From contig MNUR01000138.1 in NCBI GenBank assembly GCA_001871115.1, positions 1 through 34,698 of the forward strand: a stretch of DNA of 34,698 bases. The letters run 5' to 3'. This stretch comes from Elusimicrobia bacterium CG1_02_56_21. Its GTDB lineage: Bacteria; Elusimicrobiota; Elusimicrobia; Elusimicrobiales; UBA9959. Position 1 is the stretch's first letter; the number at the start of each line of letters is the position of its first letter. Shown piece after piece: positions 1-7,471 of the stretch. The notes under the pieces were generated by a model, which saw nothing but the letters and a program-made list of their open reading frames with translations, was not told the origin of the DNA and made no database searches. The position numbers and the translations under genes were made by a program.

Positions 1-81
1 CGGAGGTGTAAGTTGAGCGGCGCAAAGGCGCAGGCCAAAAGCGGCAATTGCAGCCGAAATTGCTTATGTCGGACAGGCTCC
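1..81. repeat. Right part of a dispersed inverted-repeat element (copy 1, cut by window edge)
   Basis: These 81 bases match 13226-13306 at 80 of 81 positions (the only difference is at base 6). They are the right part of the 163-bp element described at 13144-13306, including the terminal arm CTTATGTCGGACAGGCTCC. The match stops exactly where the IS30 remnant begins. The left part of this copy lies outside the window or was lost. Confidence 0.85.
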
Positions 82-1039
82 TAGTGCGACAAAATCGTTA
101 AAGACCTCTGCCGGTGTCCGAAAGCCCAAACACTTTCTGGGCCGATTATTAAGTCACAGCTCAATCTCTGCAATCCGCTCCTCTGATATCTTAGCGAAAT
201 CAGTTTTCTTTGGCAAAAACCGCCTTATCAGGCCGTTTGTATTTTCTACCGTCCCCTTCTCCCAACTATGATACGTTCGAAAAAATATGACCGCGTTCCA
301 ATTGCCTTATTCAGCGTCATGTGCTCAATATTTTCCGAACCGTTGTCGTATGTTATGCTCCGCCTTAACCGTTGAGGGTATCCCTTAAGAATACTCTCAA
401 TGGCCGTCCTTGATTGAACCGCTGTCTTGTTTCCCAGTTTCTTATCCTTGCCAGCCGCGAGGTTCTTTCCGCGCATACCTGAAGCGCGCTCTTGCTTGCA
501 TTGGATACCATAAGGTCAGATTCCCAGTCCCCTGGATCCTCACGGTTCTCGACCTCTTTCGGCCTGTCTTTTATGGAAACTCTGTCGGGAATCTTTAATC
601 CTTTGCCTCGGCTGCCGTAATGCTCCGGGTAGCGCTCTTTATGCGCACGGGGTAGATAACCTACCAGGTGCGGGGCCGAGGAATATATTCACTGATAAAT
701 CGTCTCGTGACTGATTACGGCTTTGCCCCCCGTTCTCTTTTTTAAGCCTGCCCGCGATAATCTCAGGCGACCATCCCTCCATTACCTGCCGCTCAATATC
801 ATGCTGCAACGCGTATGTCTTCAGCCGTTTACACTTGTGTTCTTCGGTCTCGCGCCTTTTCGCCCGCTCCTGGGCTTTATGCGGAAGATAAGTGCGTGGG
901 AATTGTTCCGCTTCAGCTCCCGGGAAAGGGTGCCCATGCTCCTGCCAATTTTCTCGGCTATTTCCCTTAATTTCCAGCCTCTGCTCCGCAACACAGCCAG
1001 CTTATCCCGCTCCTCGTTCGTTAGATGCGTGTATATCAT
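64..1039 (-). pseudogene. IS30-family transposase, broken by frameshifts and two TGA codons
   Basis: Read across frames, this is a full IS30 transposase. The N-terminal helix-turn-helix (LTNEERDKLAVLRSRGWKLR, then EIAEKIGRSMGTLSREL) starts at 1039. The middle, with GDWESDL, lies near 500-600. The DDE-domain core SITYDNGSEN is near 330-360, and the C-terminal ENTNGLIRRFLPKKTDF and LNNRPRKCLGFRTP blocks lie at 100-250. Breaks that I can place are a shift near 893, a shift in the C6/G6 run at 726-731, a TGA at 689-691 (expected Trp in IYQWIY), a shift near 440-455, a one-base loss near 274, and a TGA at 154-156 (expected Trp in ELWLNNRP). The frame finally stops inside the neighbouring repeat at 64-66. 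It is a dead gene. Confidence 0.85.
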
Positions 1040-1084
1040 ACCTGCCTATATTCTACAGCAGGTCTAGTTATTTTGCTGCACTAG
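82..1084 (-). mobile_element. Degenerate IS30-family insertion sequence
   Basis: The segment carries a broken IS30-type transposase on the minus strand. Its ends form an imperfect inverted repeat: TAGTGCGACAAAAT at the left (from 82) and, on the opposite strand, TAGTGCAGCAAAAT at the right (from 1083). Both ends include CTAG, so I cannot separate a target duplication from the terminal repeat. The right end may run to about 1100, because GTTCAAATCG outside CTAG resembles the outer part of IS30 termini. The left counterpart is absent, where the 81-base repeat abuts, so the left end may be truncated. The coding part is decayed, so the element cannot move by itself. Confidence 0.75.
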
Positions 1085-1327
1085 CGATTTGAACTCGTCC
1101 AGCTCCGGTTTTGGGCTCTCCCGCGGGCGGGCCGGCTATTGCGTCCTGCCTCTGCGGGGGCGCGGCCCCGGCGCAGCGAAGGGGCAGGCTTCACCTGCCG
1201 CAGAGGCCGCCGCGGAGGCAGGGCAGCACTTTCGGGTCCGACCTCAAAAATGTAGAATAATTTTAAACAGATGATTCTCCGGAACCAGGCAGCTTTACAA
1301 ACCGTATAGAAAGGACAATTCTTAAGG
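1085..1327. other. Non-coding gap with GC-rich hairpins upstream of the hydrolase gene
   Basis: I see no convincing gene here. The sequence at 1120-1225 is very GC-rich and has nested inverted repeats: GCCTCTGCGG at 1148-1157 pairs with CCGCAGAGGC at 1198-1207, and GGCAGG at 1183-1188 pairs with CCTGCC at 1194-1199. A possible -10 box TAGAAT lies at 1253-1258, about 70 nt before the next start codon. The hairpins could belong to a repeat family or the edge of the insertion; nothing decides this. Confidence 0.4.
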
Positions 1328-2209
1328 ATGAAACCAATAACCGCCGCGGCAGCAGTTCTTGCGCTTTTCTCGGCTGTTTTACCCATAACCGCCTACGCCC
1401 AGGAGGAGCGCGGAGAAGAAAGGGTAACGCTCACCACGGAAGACGGGTGGGACCTGGCAGCGCGCTATCTTAAAGCAAGCGAGGGTGCTCCGACCGTTGT
1501 GCTCCTCCATACCCAAAAAAGCGATATGACGGAATGGACGGCCTGGTTCAAGCCTATGAAACGCTACGGCTTCGGCTACCTGGCCATGGACCTCCGCGGG
1601 CACGGGAACAGTTTCATCCGTCCGGACGGCTCCACCACCACCTGGCGGACCTTTAGTACTGACGGGCAGGACAATGAATACAACAGGATGCTGCGCGACG
1701 TGGAAGCTGCGCTGGCATTCCTCTCCACCAATTCGGTTACGGGAGAATCTACGGTACTGGCCGGGTCCGTACTGGGCGCTAACCTCGCTATAAAAGCGGC
1801 CGCCATCCACCCTGAAGTCGGGATGGTTATAGCCATATCCCCCGTTCTCAACGTTAACTCGGTCTTGTCGGTCAACCCGCTTCGCGCTTACGGAAACAGG
1901 CCTCTGCTCATGATCGGCGGCGCCGACCGGGCCCGGCAATACACTGAATTCCAGATCCTCAACAGCACGGCTAAAATAGCCTGCGGCAAGGAAAACGCGG
2001 CGGTGATCATAGAAGCCAGGGGGTTCGGCCCGAAACTGGTGAACAGGTACAATATACGCAGGGTCCTGGACTGGATAAAGAACCCGCGCCTTCCCGAAAT
2101 AGTCGATTTTTCCACCGCCGCCATTTCAGGTTACGAACCGCAGGCCGCCGGGGAAAACAGTTTCAGTGACGAAGAGCCGGGCACGCTGCCAGCCGATGAA
2201 TATGAATAA
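1328..2209 (+). CDS. Secreted alpha/beta-hydrolase-fold protein, probably catalytically inactive
   Basis: This is a 293-residue protein with a clear signal peptide (residues 1-24, ending ITAYA-Q). An alpha/beta-hydrolase core follows: VVLLHTQKSDMTEW (57-70) is the oxyanion-side strand, and AMDLRGHGNS (86-95) is the typical strand-4 region. The nucleophile elbow reads AGSVLGAN (145-152), where dienelactone-hydrolase-like relatives read VGASLGAN; the Ser is one position early and Val148 occupies the nucleophile place. The usual catalytic His region GxGHG reads RGFGPK (231-236). Both changes point to a non-catalytic binding protein, although the alignment is by eye. The C-terminus is acidic. AGAAAGGA about 12 bases upstream may act as a distant ribosome-binding site. 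The gene overlaps murQ, so the two are probably co-transcribed. Confidence 0.75.
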   Translation: MKPITAAAAVLALFSAVLPITAYAQEERGEERVTLTTEDGWDLAARYLKASEGAPTVVLLHTQKSDMTEWTAWFKPMKRYGFGYLAMDLRGHGNSFIRPDGSTTTWRTFSTDGQDNEYNRMLRDVEAALAFLSTNSVTGESTVLAGSVLGANLAIKAAAIHPEVGMVIAISPVLNVNSVLSVNPLRAYGNRPLLMIGGADRARQYTEFQILNSTAKIACGKENAAVIIEARGFGPKLVNRYNIRRVLDWIKNPRLPEIVDFSTAAISGYEPQAAGENSFSDEEPGTLPADEYE

Positions 2210-3116
2210 ACCGGAAAACAAAGCCGCTTTCACCCGCTATTCCAGACTTCCTACGGAACAGAGCAACCCCCGCACCCGCGACCTGGACCGGATACCGCTG
2301 CGCCGCGTGCTCGAAAAGCTCAACCTCGAAGATGCCCTGATCCCGAAAGCAGTCGCAAAAGCCATCCCCCGCATTGAGAAAGCCGCGCGGGCCGTAGCCA
2401 GGTCCTACCTTTCCGGGGGCCGGATATTTTTCATAGGGGCAGGGACCAGCGGCAGGCTGGGAGTCCTTGAAGCCGCCGAGATCCCCCCCACCTACGGAGT
2501 AGCGCCCGGGGTTTTTACCGCCCTGATGGCCGGAGGGCAGGACGCCGTCTTTCTTTCGAAAGAAGGCGCGGAAGATATTTTCGGGGACGGCAGGAGAGAA
2601 ATTTCAAAACTGGCCCGCCGCGGCGACACAGTAATAGGCATAGCCGCCAGCGGCATAACGCCTTATGTGCAGGGCGGCCTCTCCGCCGGGAACAAAGCGG
2701 GGGCCGTTACCGTACTGGTCACCTGCAACCCGCGCGAGAAAGCGAAAGAGGCGACGATCCGGGTAACGCTGGACGTGGGCCCCGAACCGGTGTCGGGCTC
2801 AACCCGGATGAAATCGGGCACGGCAACAAAGCTGGCCCTCAACATGCTCTCTACGGCTTCCATGATCATTTCCGGCAAGATCTACCGCAACTGGATGGTG
2901 GATGTTAAAACAACTTCCAGAAAACTGGTGCTGCGCGCCGAGCGCATCACCGCCACCGTGGGAGGCGTCGGCCAGGAAGAAGCCCGCCGTCTCCTGGACA
3001 TTACCGGCAACGACGTAAAAACCGCCATAGTAATGGCGCGCCTGGGAGTTTCCAAAGAGATAGCGGCCGCACGGATAAAGAAAGCGCGCGGCTTCCTTAA
3101 AAATATTTTAGGTTAA
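2196..3116 (+). CDS. murQ: N-acetylmuramic acid 6-phosphate etherase
   Basis: MurQ cleaves the lactyl ether of MurNAc-6-phosphate to give GlcNAc-6-phosphate and D-lactate, a cytoplasmic step in cell-wall sugar recycling. The product has the family layout of an N-terminal TEQSNPRTRDLD block, the SIS-domain phosphosugar loop FIGAGTSGRLGVLEAAEIPPT, IGIAASGITPYV, and the family signature SGSTRMKSGTATKLALNM, followed by the C-terminal helical part (VKTAIVMARLG). At about 306 residues it is the normal length. Start choice: ATG at 2196 or 2202 fits the family N-terminus better than the upstream 2166 start. It overlaps the end of the hydrolase-like gene, so translational coupling is likely. No MurNAc kinase or transporter gene is nearby. 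Confidence 0.9.
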   Translation: MNMNKPENKAAFTRYSRLPTEQSNPRTRDLDRIPLRRVLEKLNLEDALIPKAVAKAIPRIEKAARAVARSYLSGGRIFFIGAGTSGRLGVLEAAEIPPTYGVAPGVFTALMAGGQDAVFLSKEGAEDIFGDGRREISKLARRGDTVIGIAASGITPYVQGGLSAGNKAGAVTVLVTCNPREKAKEATIRVTLDVGPEPVSGSTRMKSGTATKLALNMLSTASMIISGKIYRNWMVDVKTTSRKLVLRAERITATVGGVGQEEARRLLDITGNDVKTAIVMARLGVSKEIAAARIKKARGFLKNILG

Positions 3117-3216
3117 AAGTCTTTTATTTCCCGCGGGCCTGGCGCACCGTCCGCAAAGATCCGCTCACCGGGCCGGCGCCGCCTCTATACGATTACAGGC
3201 TTCTAAAACAAAAGAC

Positions 3217-3234
3217 CCCGGGACCGGTCCCGGG
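3217..3234 (-). terminator. Probable terminator of the polyferredoxin gene
   Basis: An 18-base perfect palindrome (CCCGGGACC/GGTCCCGGG) lies 20 bases after the minus-strand stop at 3254. On the minus strand it is followed by GGTCTTTTGTTTT, a U-rich tail. On the plus strand there is no U tract, so it serves murQ less well. Confidence 0.6.
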
Positions 3235-3253
3235 CTTCTGACACCCGTCTCCC

Positions 3254-4306
3254 TCAGCGCAAAAATTCCGGGGAGCTGTAAAAAATGGTCAGGCGCCTAT
3301 AGTCATCCCCGCTCACATCCCCCTTCCAATTCCCCCGGATCATAGCGAGACCGGTAATAAGACAGAAAATAAAAGCAACTACCAAAGGGATCACCACGGT
3401 TTTTATTCTAATCCTGGTCCGCAGGATCCTCATTTCAAGCGCGCCGGGAGCGGGGCAGATATCCAGGCAGAGAGCGCACGAGGTACATTCGTCAGAAAGG
3501 ACCAGGGGATTTTTATCCACCTCTATGCGCTGAGGACAGACGGCCGCGCAAAGACCGCAGTTTACACAGGTTTCGGCACTGCGCTTTATCTTAACCGGGC
3601 TCGCCAGGGAAAAAAGACCGAGCAGCGCGCCGTAAGGGCACAGATAACGGCACCAGAAATAAGGAACGTAAAAGCTCAGGACGACCAGGGAAGCGGTTAT
3701 AAAGGCGGCCAGCGGGGTTATAGCGGCAAAGAAATAATACATCCTCACATCCGACACTTTGTTAAAGTCCCCGTCGAGGAAAGTTCTGAGGGCAACCGCA
3801 TCCATAGCGAAAATAATTACATAGACGAAAAAGAACAGGATGAGGTATTTTACGGCGCCGAGAGTATAATCCAGCCAGGGAGGAGGCGGCTTGAAAGAAG
3901 GCGTAAGATATTTACGCGCCTTGTAGATAAGTTCTGAAACGAAACCGAGAGGGCAAAGCCAGCCGCAAAAAGATTTTCCTATTAAAAAAGACATCAGGAG
4001 CACAGCCAGCATTATGAATAAGCCGGCGGGATGCGCGGAATGAATGTCTCCGGTGACAGCAAACAGGCGCAGGCTCATCAGGGAGCTTATAGGCAAAAAG
4101 CCGTCGACTCCGGGCGGGCGGCGTGAAAGTTCCCCGCCAGCCAGGATAGAAGAAACGAACTGGTGGAAAGCAATTCCTATCGCTATCGTCAGCGCAAAAA
4201 ATACCGCCTGCAGGGCAAACCGCCATCTCTGGGCGGCCTTCTCCCTAAGCGGCAGAACCGGGCCGGAGAGTCTTGCTAAAAAATTTTTAAGGTAAGCGTA
4301 ATGCAT
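3254..4306 (-). CDS. NapH/MauN-type membrane polyferredoxin (4Fe-4S)
   Basis: This is an integral membrane iron-sulfur protein of about 350 residues, expected to pass electrons between the membrane quinone pool and a redox partner. The order is N-terminal transmembrane helices; the membrane motif FCGWLCPLGF; more helices; the second such motif WCRYLCPYGAL; two 4Fe-4S clusters, CVNCGLCAAVCP and CTSCALCLDICP; one further transmembrane helix (TVVIPLVVAFIFCLITGLAM); and a short tail. The two CxxxCP membrane motifs plus two ferredoxin clusters match the NapH/MauN/NosR C-terminal family. I chose the ATG at 4304-4306 (MHYAYLKNF); the longer open frame to 4609 has an implausible N-terminus and overlaps the opposite small gene. 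No nap, nos or mau partner genes lie nearby, so the substrate is unknown. Confidence 0.8.
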   Translation of the reverse strand: MHYAYLKNFLARLSGPVLPLREKAAQRWRFALQAVFFALTIAIGIAFHQFVSSILAGGELSRRPPGVDGFLPISSLMSLRLFAVTGDIHSAHPAGLFIMLAVLLMSFLIGKSFCGWLCPLGFVSELIYKARKYLTPSFKPPPPWLDYTLGAVKYLILFFFVYVIIFAMDAVALRTFLDGDFNKVSDVRMYYFFAAITPLAAFITASLVVLSFYVPYFWCRYLCPYGALLGLFSLASPVKIKRSAETCVNCGLCAAVCPQRIEVDKNPLVLSDECTSCALCLDICPAPGALEMRILRTRIRIKTVVIPLVVAFIFCLITGLAMIRGNWKGDVSGDDYRRLTIFYSSPEFLR

Positions 4307-4314
4307 CGGATAAT

Positions 4315-4320
4315 ATTTTA
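4315..4320 (-). promoter_or_regulatory. Candidate -10 box for the polyferredoxin gene
   Basis: TAAAAT on the minus strand lies 8 bases before the ATG at 4306, and there is no Shine-Dalgarno sequence. Transcription would start at or just before the start codon. It sits back to back with the box at 4390-4395. Confidence 0.35.
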
Positions 4321-4389
4321 CTAAACGCGGGGCCTCCGGGGGCCTGCTGTAATACACAGCGGCCGCCGCACAGCTTTGGTCAGATAAGG

Positions 4390-4395
4390 TAAAAT
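4390..4395 (+). promoter_or_regulatory. Candidate -10 box for the small membrane protein gene
   Basis: TAAAAT lies 8 bases before the ATG at 4404, in the 97-base gap between two divergent genes. There is no ribosome-binding site in between, so a leaderless or nearly leaderless message is implied. No clear -35 box was seen. Confidence 0.35.
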
Positions 4396-4403
4396 ATCCC
4401 CGG

Positions 4404-4643
4404 ATGACGCTGAATGAATTGATGACCGCGGTGTTCCTCCTCAACCTGCCTTTTGGCCATATGAGGAGCAAAGCCGCGCCCTTTTCCGCCAGGTGGATGC
4501 TGGCAATACACATCCCGGTACCTTTTGTTTTCCTGTTGAGGAAATTTTCCGGTTTTACCTGGAAAGTTATACCGCTGCTGATCCTGGCCGATATCGCCGG
4601 CCAGTTCATAGGCGGGAAAATAAAAAAATTAAGAATTCGCTAG
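4404..4643 (+). CDS. Small integral membrane protein, about 79 residues
   Basis: This short protein has two likely membrane segments: residues about 3-17 plus the LPFGHMRSK turn, then MLAIHIPVPFVFLLRKF (33-49) and VIPLLILADIAGQFIGG (56-72). It ends with basic residues. The pattern LPFGxxR...F..W.LAIHxPVP..FLLR...GQ..GG resembles a widespread family of small uncharacterised membrane proteins that I know without a function. It is divergent from the polyferredoxin gene and has its own -10-like box. The frame overlaps only the rejected N-terminal extension of that gene. Confidence 0.65.
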   Translation: MTLNELMTAVFLLNLPFGHMRSKAAPFSARWMLAIHIPVPFVFLLRKFSGFTWKVIPLLILADIAGQFIGGKIKKLRIR

Positions 4644-4659
4644 GACACCGCTGCGATAC

Positions 4660-4681
4660 CCCGGGGCCTGGCGGCCCCGGG
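4660..4681. terminator. Strong GC hairpin between convergent genes, no U tract
   Basis: CCCGGGGCC (4660-4668) and GGCCCCGGG (4673-4681) form a 9-base-pair stem with a TGGC loop, between the convergent small membrane protein gene and ndk. Neither strand has a U run after it, so intrinsic termination is uncertain. Confidence 0.4.
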
Positions 4682-4692
4682 TTCACTGATCC

Positions 4693-5145
4693 TCAGCCTA
4701 TTACTTCTTCGGGCTTGAACCAGATCTTCACTTCCCTTTCAGCTTCCTCGGTATTTCCCGAAGCGTGAACTACATTTTCGAAATTACCCTGCGCGATCCT
4801 GCCGAAAGAGCCGCGTATGGTTCCGGGGGCGGCCTGCTCCGGATTGGTGGCTCCCACTACCGCGCGGACGCCCTTTACGGCATCCTCGCCCTTATACACC
4901 ATGGCCAGGACCCTGCGGCCCGAAACCCCGTGGAAGTCGCCTTTAATGAACTGGATCAGGTTCGGGAAGAAAGGCATGTCTTTGAGCAGCGCGTAATGTT
5001 CGCGCGCCAGTTCTTCCGTTACGGTGACGATCTTTGCCGCCACCATATCGAAGCCTGCGTTATCTAGCCTGTCTATCACTATGCCTGACAGGCGGCGCTT
5101 CATGCCGTCGGGTTTTACCAGGATGAGAGTTTTTTCAATAGCCAT
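4693..5145 (-). CDS. ndk: Nucleoside diphosphate kinase
   Basis: Ndk transfers the gamma phosphate from ATP to nucleoside diphosphates through a phosphohistidine. The 150-residue protein has the family N-terminus KTLILVKPDGMKRR (Lys12 binds phosphate), the Kpn-loop region, RAVVGATNPEQAAPGTIRG, and the active-site histidine in NVVHASGN. The usual NxxHgSDS motif reads HASGN here, a variation in the Ser/Asp positions after the histidine that some family members tolerate. Length is normal. A GGAGG ribosome-binding site lies about 12 bases before the ATG at 5145, and TATAAA further up (on the minus strand) is a possible -10. Confidence 0.95.
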   Translation of the reverse strand: MAIEKTLILVKPDGMKRRLSGIVIDRLDNAGFDMVAAKIVTVTEELAREHYALLKDMPFFPNLIQFIKGDFHGVSGRRVLAMVYKGEDAVKGVRAVVGATNPEQAAPGTIRGSFGRIAQGNFENVVHASGNTEEAEREVKIWFKPEEVIG

Positions 5146-5265
5146 TGATGCAGCCTCCAGAGTGAATATTTATACAGTATTCTACTATTTTTTAAAGCGC
5201 GTAATATTCCGCGCGCCGCCCGGCATAAAAAAATAGCCGTATAAACCTTGCCTGCCTTAATGTTG

Positions 5266-5271
5266 TAAAAT
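5266..5271 (+). promoter_or_regulatory. Candidate -10 box directly before the tolC-like start
   Basis: TAAAAT ends 5 bases before the ATG at 5277, and there is no Shine-Dalgarno sequence. If used, transcription would start within a few bases of the start codon. Confidence 0.35.
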
Positions 5272-5276
5272 CAGTT

Positions 5277-6509
5277 ATGCGCTATTTCTATGCCTTAAGC
5301 ATCGTAAGCCTTCTCGCCGCAAACGCAGCCGCACAGGAAACCCTTACCTTAAAGGAAGCCGAAAAAGCCATGCTCGCCGCCAATCCCCAGGCTGCCTCGG
5401 CCGCGCTTGATCTGGAGACCGCCAGAAACCGCCTGTCTGCCGCCAGGGGCGGCCTCTACCCCAGCCTCTCGGCCAGCGCTTCATACTCCCGGGCGGGCGC
5501 CCAGGGCGGAGACCCTTATAATTCATACTCCTACGGCCTTAGCGGAAGCCAGCCTCTTTTCTCTCCCTCAGTGCCGGCCTCCGTCCGTTCCGCAGCCGCC
5601 TCCCAAAGGGCCTCACAGGCCGCCTACGACAGGGTGGCCTCCCGCCTCAACTACGAACTCAAAACCGCTTTTGCCGACATACTCAATGCAAGGGAAACAA
5701 TAAAACTGTCCAGTGAAACCCTGAAGCGCCGCTCCGAGAACCTTGAGCTGATACGTTTAAAATACCAGGCCGGCAGAGAGAACAAGGCCGCGCTCCTGGA
5801 AACCGAAGCTGTGCTGAAAACCTCCCGCTGGCAGCATGCGCGCTACCAGAAAAACCTGCGCCTCCTGGAACGCGAACTGAACCGCCTCCTGGGAAGGCCG
5901 GCCCAGTCTCCGGCACCCGCCCTGTCGCTGCCCCTGCCTCCCGAACCGCCGGAGGAGCTGTCAGCCTTCGAACCCCGTCTTGGAAACCACTATTCTCTCC
6001 GCTCCGCCCGCGCAGCCAGGGATATCTCCGCGGCCTCGGTGGACGCGGCCAGGAGCGCCGTTCTCCCCGACGCTTCCGCCAACGGCAGCTACAGGTGGAA
6101 CGGCTCAGACTGGCCGACTGCCCCCAACAGCTGGGCCCTCGGAGCCAGCCTCAGCCTGCCCCTTTTCTCCGGCGGGCGTCTTTCCTCAAATTTAGCGGCC
6201 GCCAGGACCGCGCTCCGCTCTTCAGAGGCCGACCTTAAGAACGCCTCGGACGAGGTTTACCTGAACTTCGAGGACGCCTTTCTTTCCTGGCGCGAAGCCG
6301 GTGCGTACATGGACGTGGCAAAGAGTTCTCTTGACGCGGCCGAAGCCCGCGCCTGGCTGGTGCGCAAGCAGTATCTGGCCGGACAGACCTCTTACTTCGA
6401 ATGGCGCAACGTCGAAGAACAACTTATAACCGAACAGAACCAGTATCTTGCGGCGGGCCGGGCCCTGATCGTAAGCCACGCCGCCTTTACGCAGGCCCTC
6501 GGAGAATAA
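5277..6509 (+). CDS. TolC-family outer membrane efflux protein
   Basis: This is the outer membrane channel of a tripartite exporter, 410 residues long. A signal peptide (1-19, ending NAAA-Q) is followed by two repeats of the outer membrane efflux domain. The first starts TLTLKEAEKAMLAANPQAASAALDLETARNRLSAARGGLYPSLSASASY, with the typical helix then beta-strand. The second starts near HYSLRSARAARDISAASVDAARSAVLPDASANGSY. Long helical stretches rich in Ala/Arg/Glu and a GxxSYFEWRNVEEQL block follow near the end. It is slightly shorter than E. coli TolC, as is common for this family. The adaptor gene starts 2 bases after its stop codon, so the three genes form an operon. Confidence 0.9.
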   Translation: MRYFYALSIVSLLAANAAAQETLTLKEAEKAMLAANPQAASAALDLETARNRLSAARGGLYPSLSASASYSRAGAQGGDPYNSYSYGLSGSQPLFSPSVPASVRSAAASQRASQAAYDRVASRLNYELKTAFADILNARETIKLSSETLKRRSENLELIRLKYQAGRENKAALLETEAVLKTSRWQHARYQKNLRLLERELNRLLGRPAQSPAPALSLPLPPEPPEELSAFEPRLGNHYSLRSARAARDISAASVDAARSAVLPDASANGSYRWNGSDWPTAPNSWALGASLSLPLFSGGRLSSNLAAARTALRSSEADLKNASDEVYLNFEDAFLSWREAGAYMDVAKSSLDAAEARAWLVRKQYLAGQTSYFEWRNVEEQLITEQNQYLAAGRALIVSHAAFTQALGE

Positions 6510-6511
6510 CC

Positions 6512-7471
6512 ATGAAAAAACCTTTCTATAAGACCAAAAAATTTATCTTCACCTTCGCCGCGACAGCCCTCCTGGGCGGAGGCTGGCTCTGGAAAAATCA
6601 TTCCGCCTCCCGAAGCGAAGCCCGGCGGATCTCGGAGCTTTCCCCCGTGAAGCCGGAACGGGGCCTGCTGGTAATGAAAACGCAGGCCACCGGCAATATT
6701 GAGCCCGAAAACCGCGTGCTGGTAACGCCGTCGGTAAGCGGCCGGGCCGAGCAGGTTCTTTTTAAAGAAGGCGAGATATTGGAAAAGGGCCAGATAATGG
6801 CCTGGGTCAGCTCTAGCGAGCGCACCGCGCTCATGGATTCCCTCAAGATGCAGGAGTCGACAAAGGCGGAGAGAAAAATGGTGGAAGAAGCCTACAACCT
6901 TACTCCCGTAGTCGCGCCTATCTCCGGATTGGTGGTAAAGCGCTCGGTGGAGCCGGGACAGTCGGTCAGCGCGGCCAAAGAGCTGGCCGTGATCTCGGAC
7001 CGCCTTATTGTTAAAACTTTTGTGGACGAGACGGATATCGGCGCCGTAAAGACGGGACAGGGCGCGGATTTCTACCTGGACGCTTTCCCGAAAGATAAAT
7101 ACCGGGGCAAGGTTCTGGCTATCTCCCACGAGTCCACCCGGAAAGACGGGGTGATAGTTTATGAAGTTAAGATACTCCCTTCCCGCAGCATCCCCGTAAT
7201 GCGCTCGGGCATGACCGCCGACGTGCTGGTGGTCACGGGCAGCAAAAATAACGTTATGACGATCCCGAAGAAATCCGTAAAATACCGGGACGGGGACGCC
7301 CTGGTGTCGGTCAAAGATTCCCCGGCCGGCAAACTGACCGAGAAAAAAATTACCGTCGGCTCTACTAACGAGAACAGCATAGAGGTTTTATCCGGCCTGG
7401 CCGACACCGACACCGTTTACTATTCCACCGGCATAGCCAAGGAGCGCTCGGGCTTCAACGTCTCACACTAA
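6512..7471 (+). CDS. Periplasmic adaptor (membrane fusion protein, HlyD/MacA type)
   Basis: This 319-residue adaptor would link the MacB-like pump in the inner membrane to the TolC-like channel. One N-terminal membrane helix (about 11-27) is followed by a lipoyl-type half (VTPSVSGRAEQVLFKEGEIL, then EKGQIMAWV). The helical hairpin is very short, about 30-40 residues (ALMDSLKMQESTKAERKMVEEAY). The second lipoyl half follows (VVAPISGLVVKRSVEPGQSV), then the beta-barrel (VDETDIGAVKTGQGADFYLDAFP) and the membrane-proximal domain. The start is the ATG at 6512, which fits the basic N-terminus and follows the channel gene directly. The stop overlaps the next start as TAATG. The short hairpin suggests a short reach to the channel. 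Confidence 0.88.
   Translation: MKKPFYKTKKFIFTFAATALLGGGWLWKNHSASRSEARRISELSPVKPERGLLVMKTQATGNIEPENRVLVTPSVSGRAEQVLFKEGEILEKGQIMAWVSSSERTALMDSLKMQESTKAERKMVEEAYNLTPVVAPISGLVVKRSVEPGQSVSAAKELAVISDRLIVKTFVDETDIGAVKTGQGADFYLDAFPKDKYRGKVLAISHESTRKDGVIVYEVKILPSRSIPVMRSGMTADVLVVTGSKNNVMTIPKKSVKYRDGDALVSVKDSPAGKLTEKKITVGSTNENSIEVLSGLADTDTVYYSTGIAKERSGFNVSH

Noticed and set aside
154..691. UGA recoded as Trp
   Set aside because: Other genes end naturally in TGA (for example at 10239) and the transposase also has four frameshifts, so decay is the simple explanation.
1085..1100. T-loop-like GTTCAAATC on the minus strand, possible tRNA end
   Set aside because: The flanking five-base arms do not pair and no acceptor or anticodon arms are present; it resembles the outer end of IS30 termini instead.
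3500..3520. DnaA-box-like TTATCCACC, possible origin
   Set aside because: A single imperfect copy inside a coding gene, with no cluster of boxes and no AT-rich unwinding region; the DnaA-like gene here is not a replication initiator.
4307..4609. N-terminal extension of the polyferredoxin gene
   Set aside because: The added residues do not look like the family's N-terminus, the frame crosses a divergent gene, and a -10-like box sits before the shorter start.
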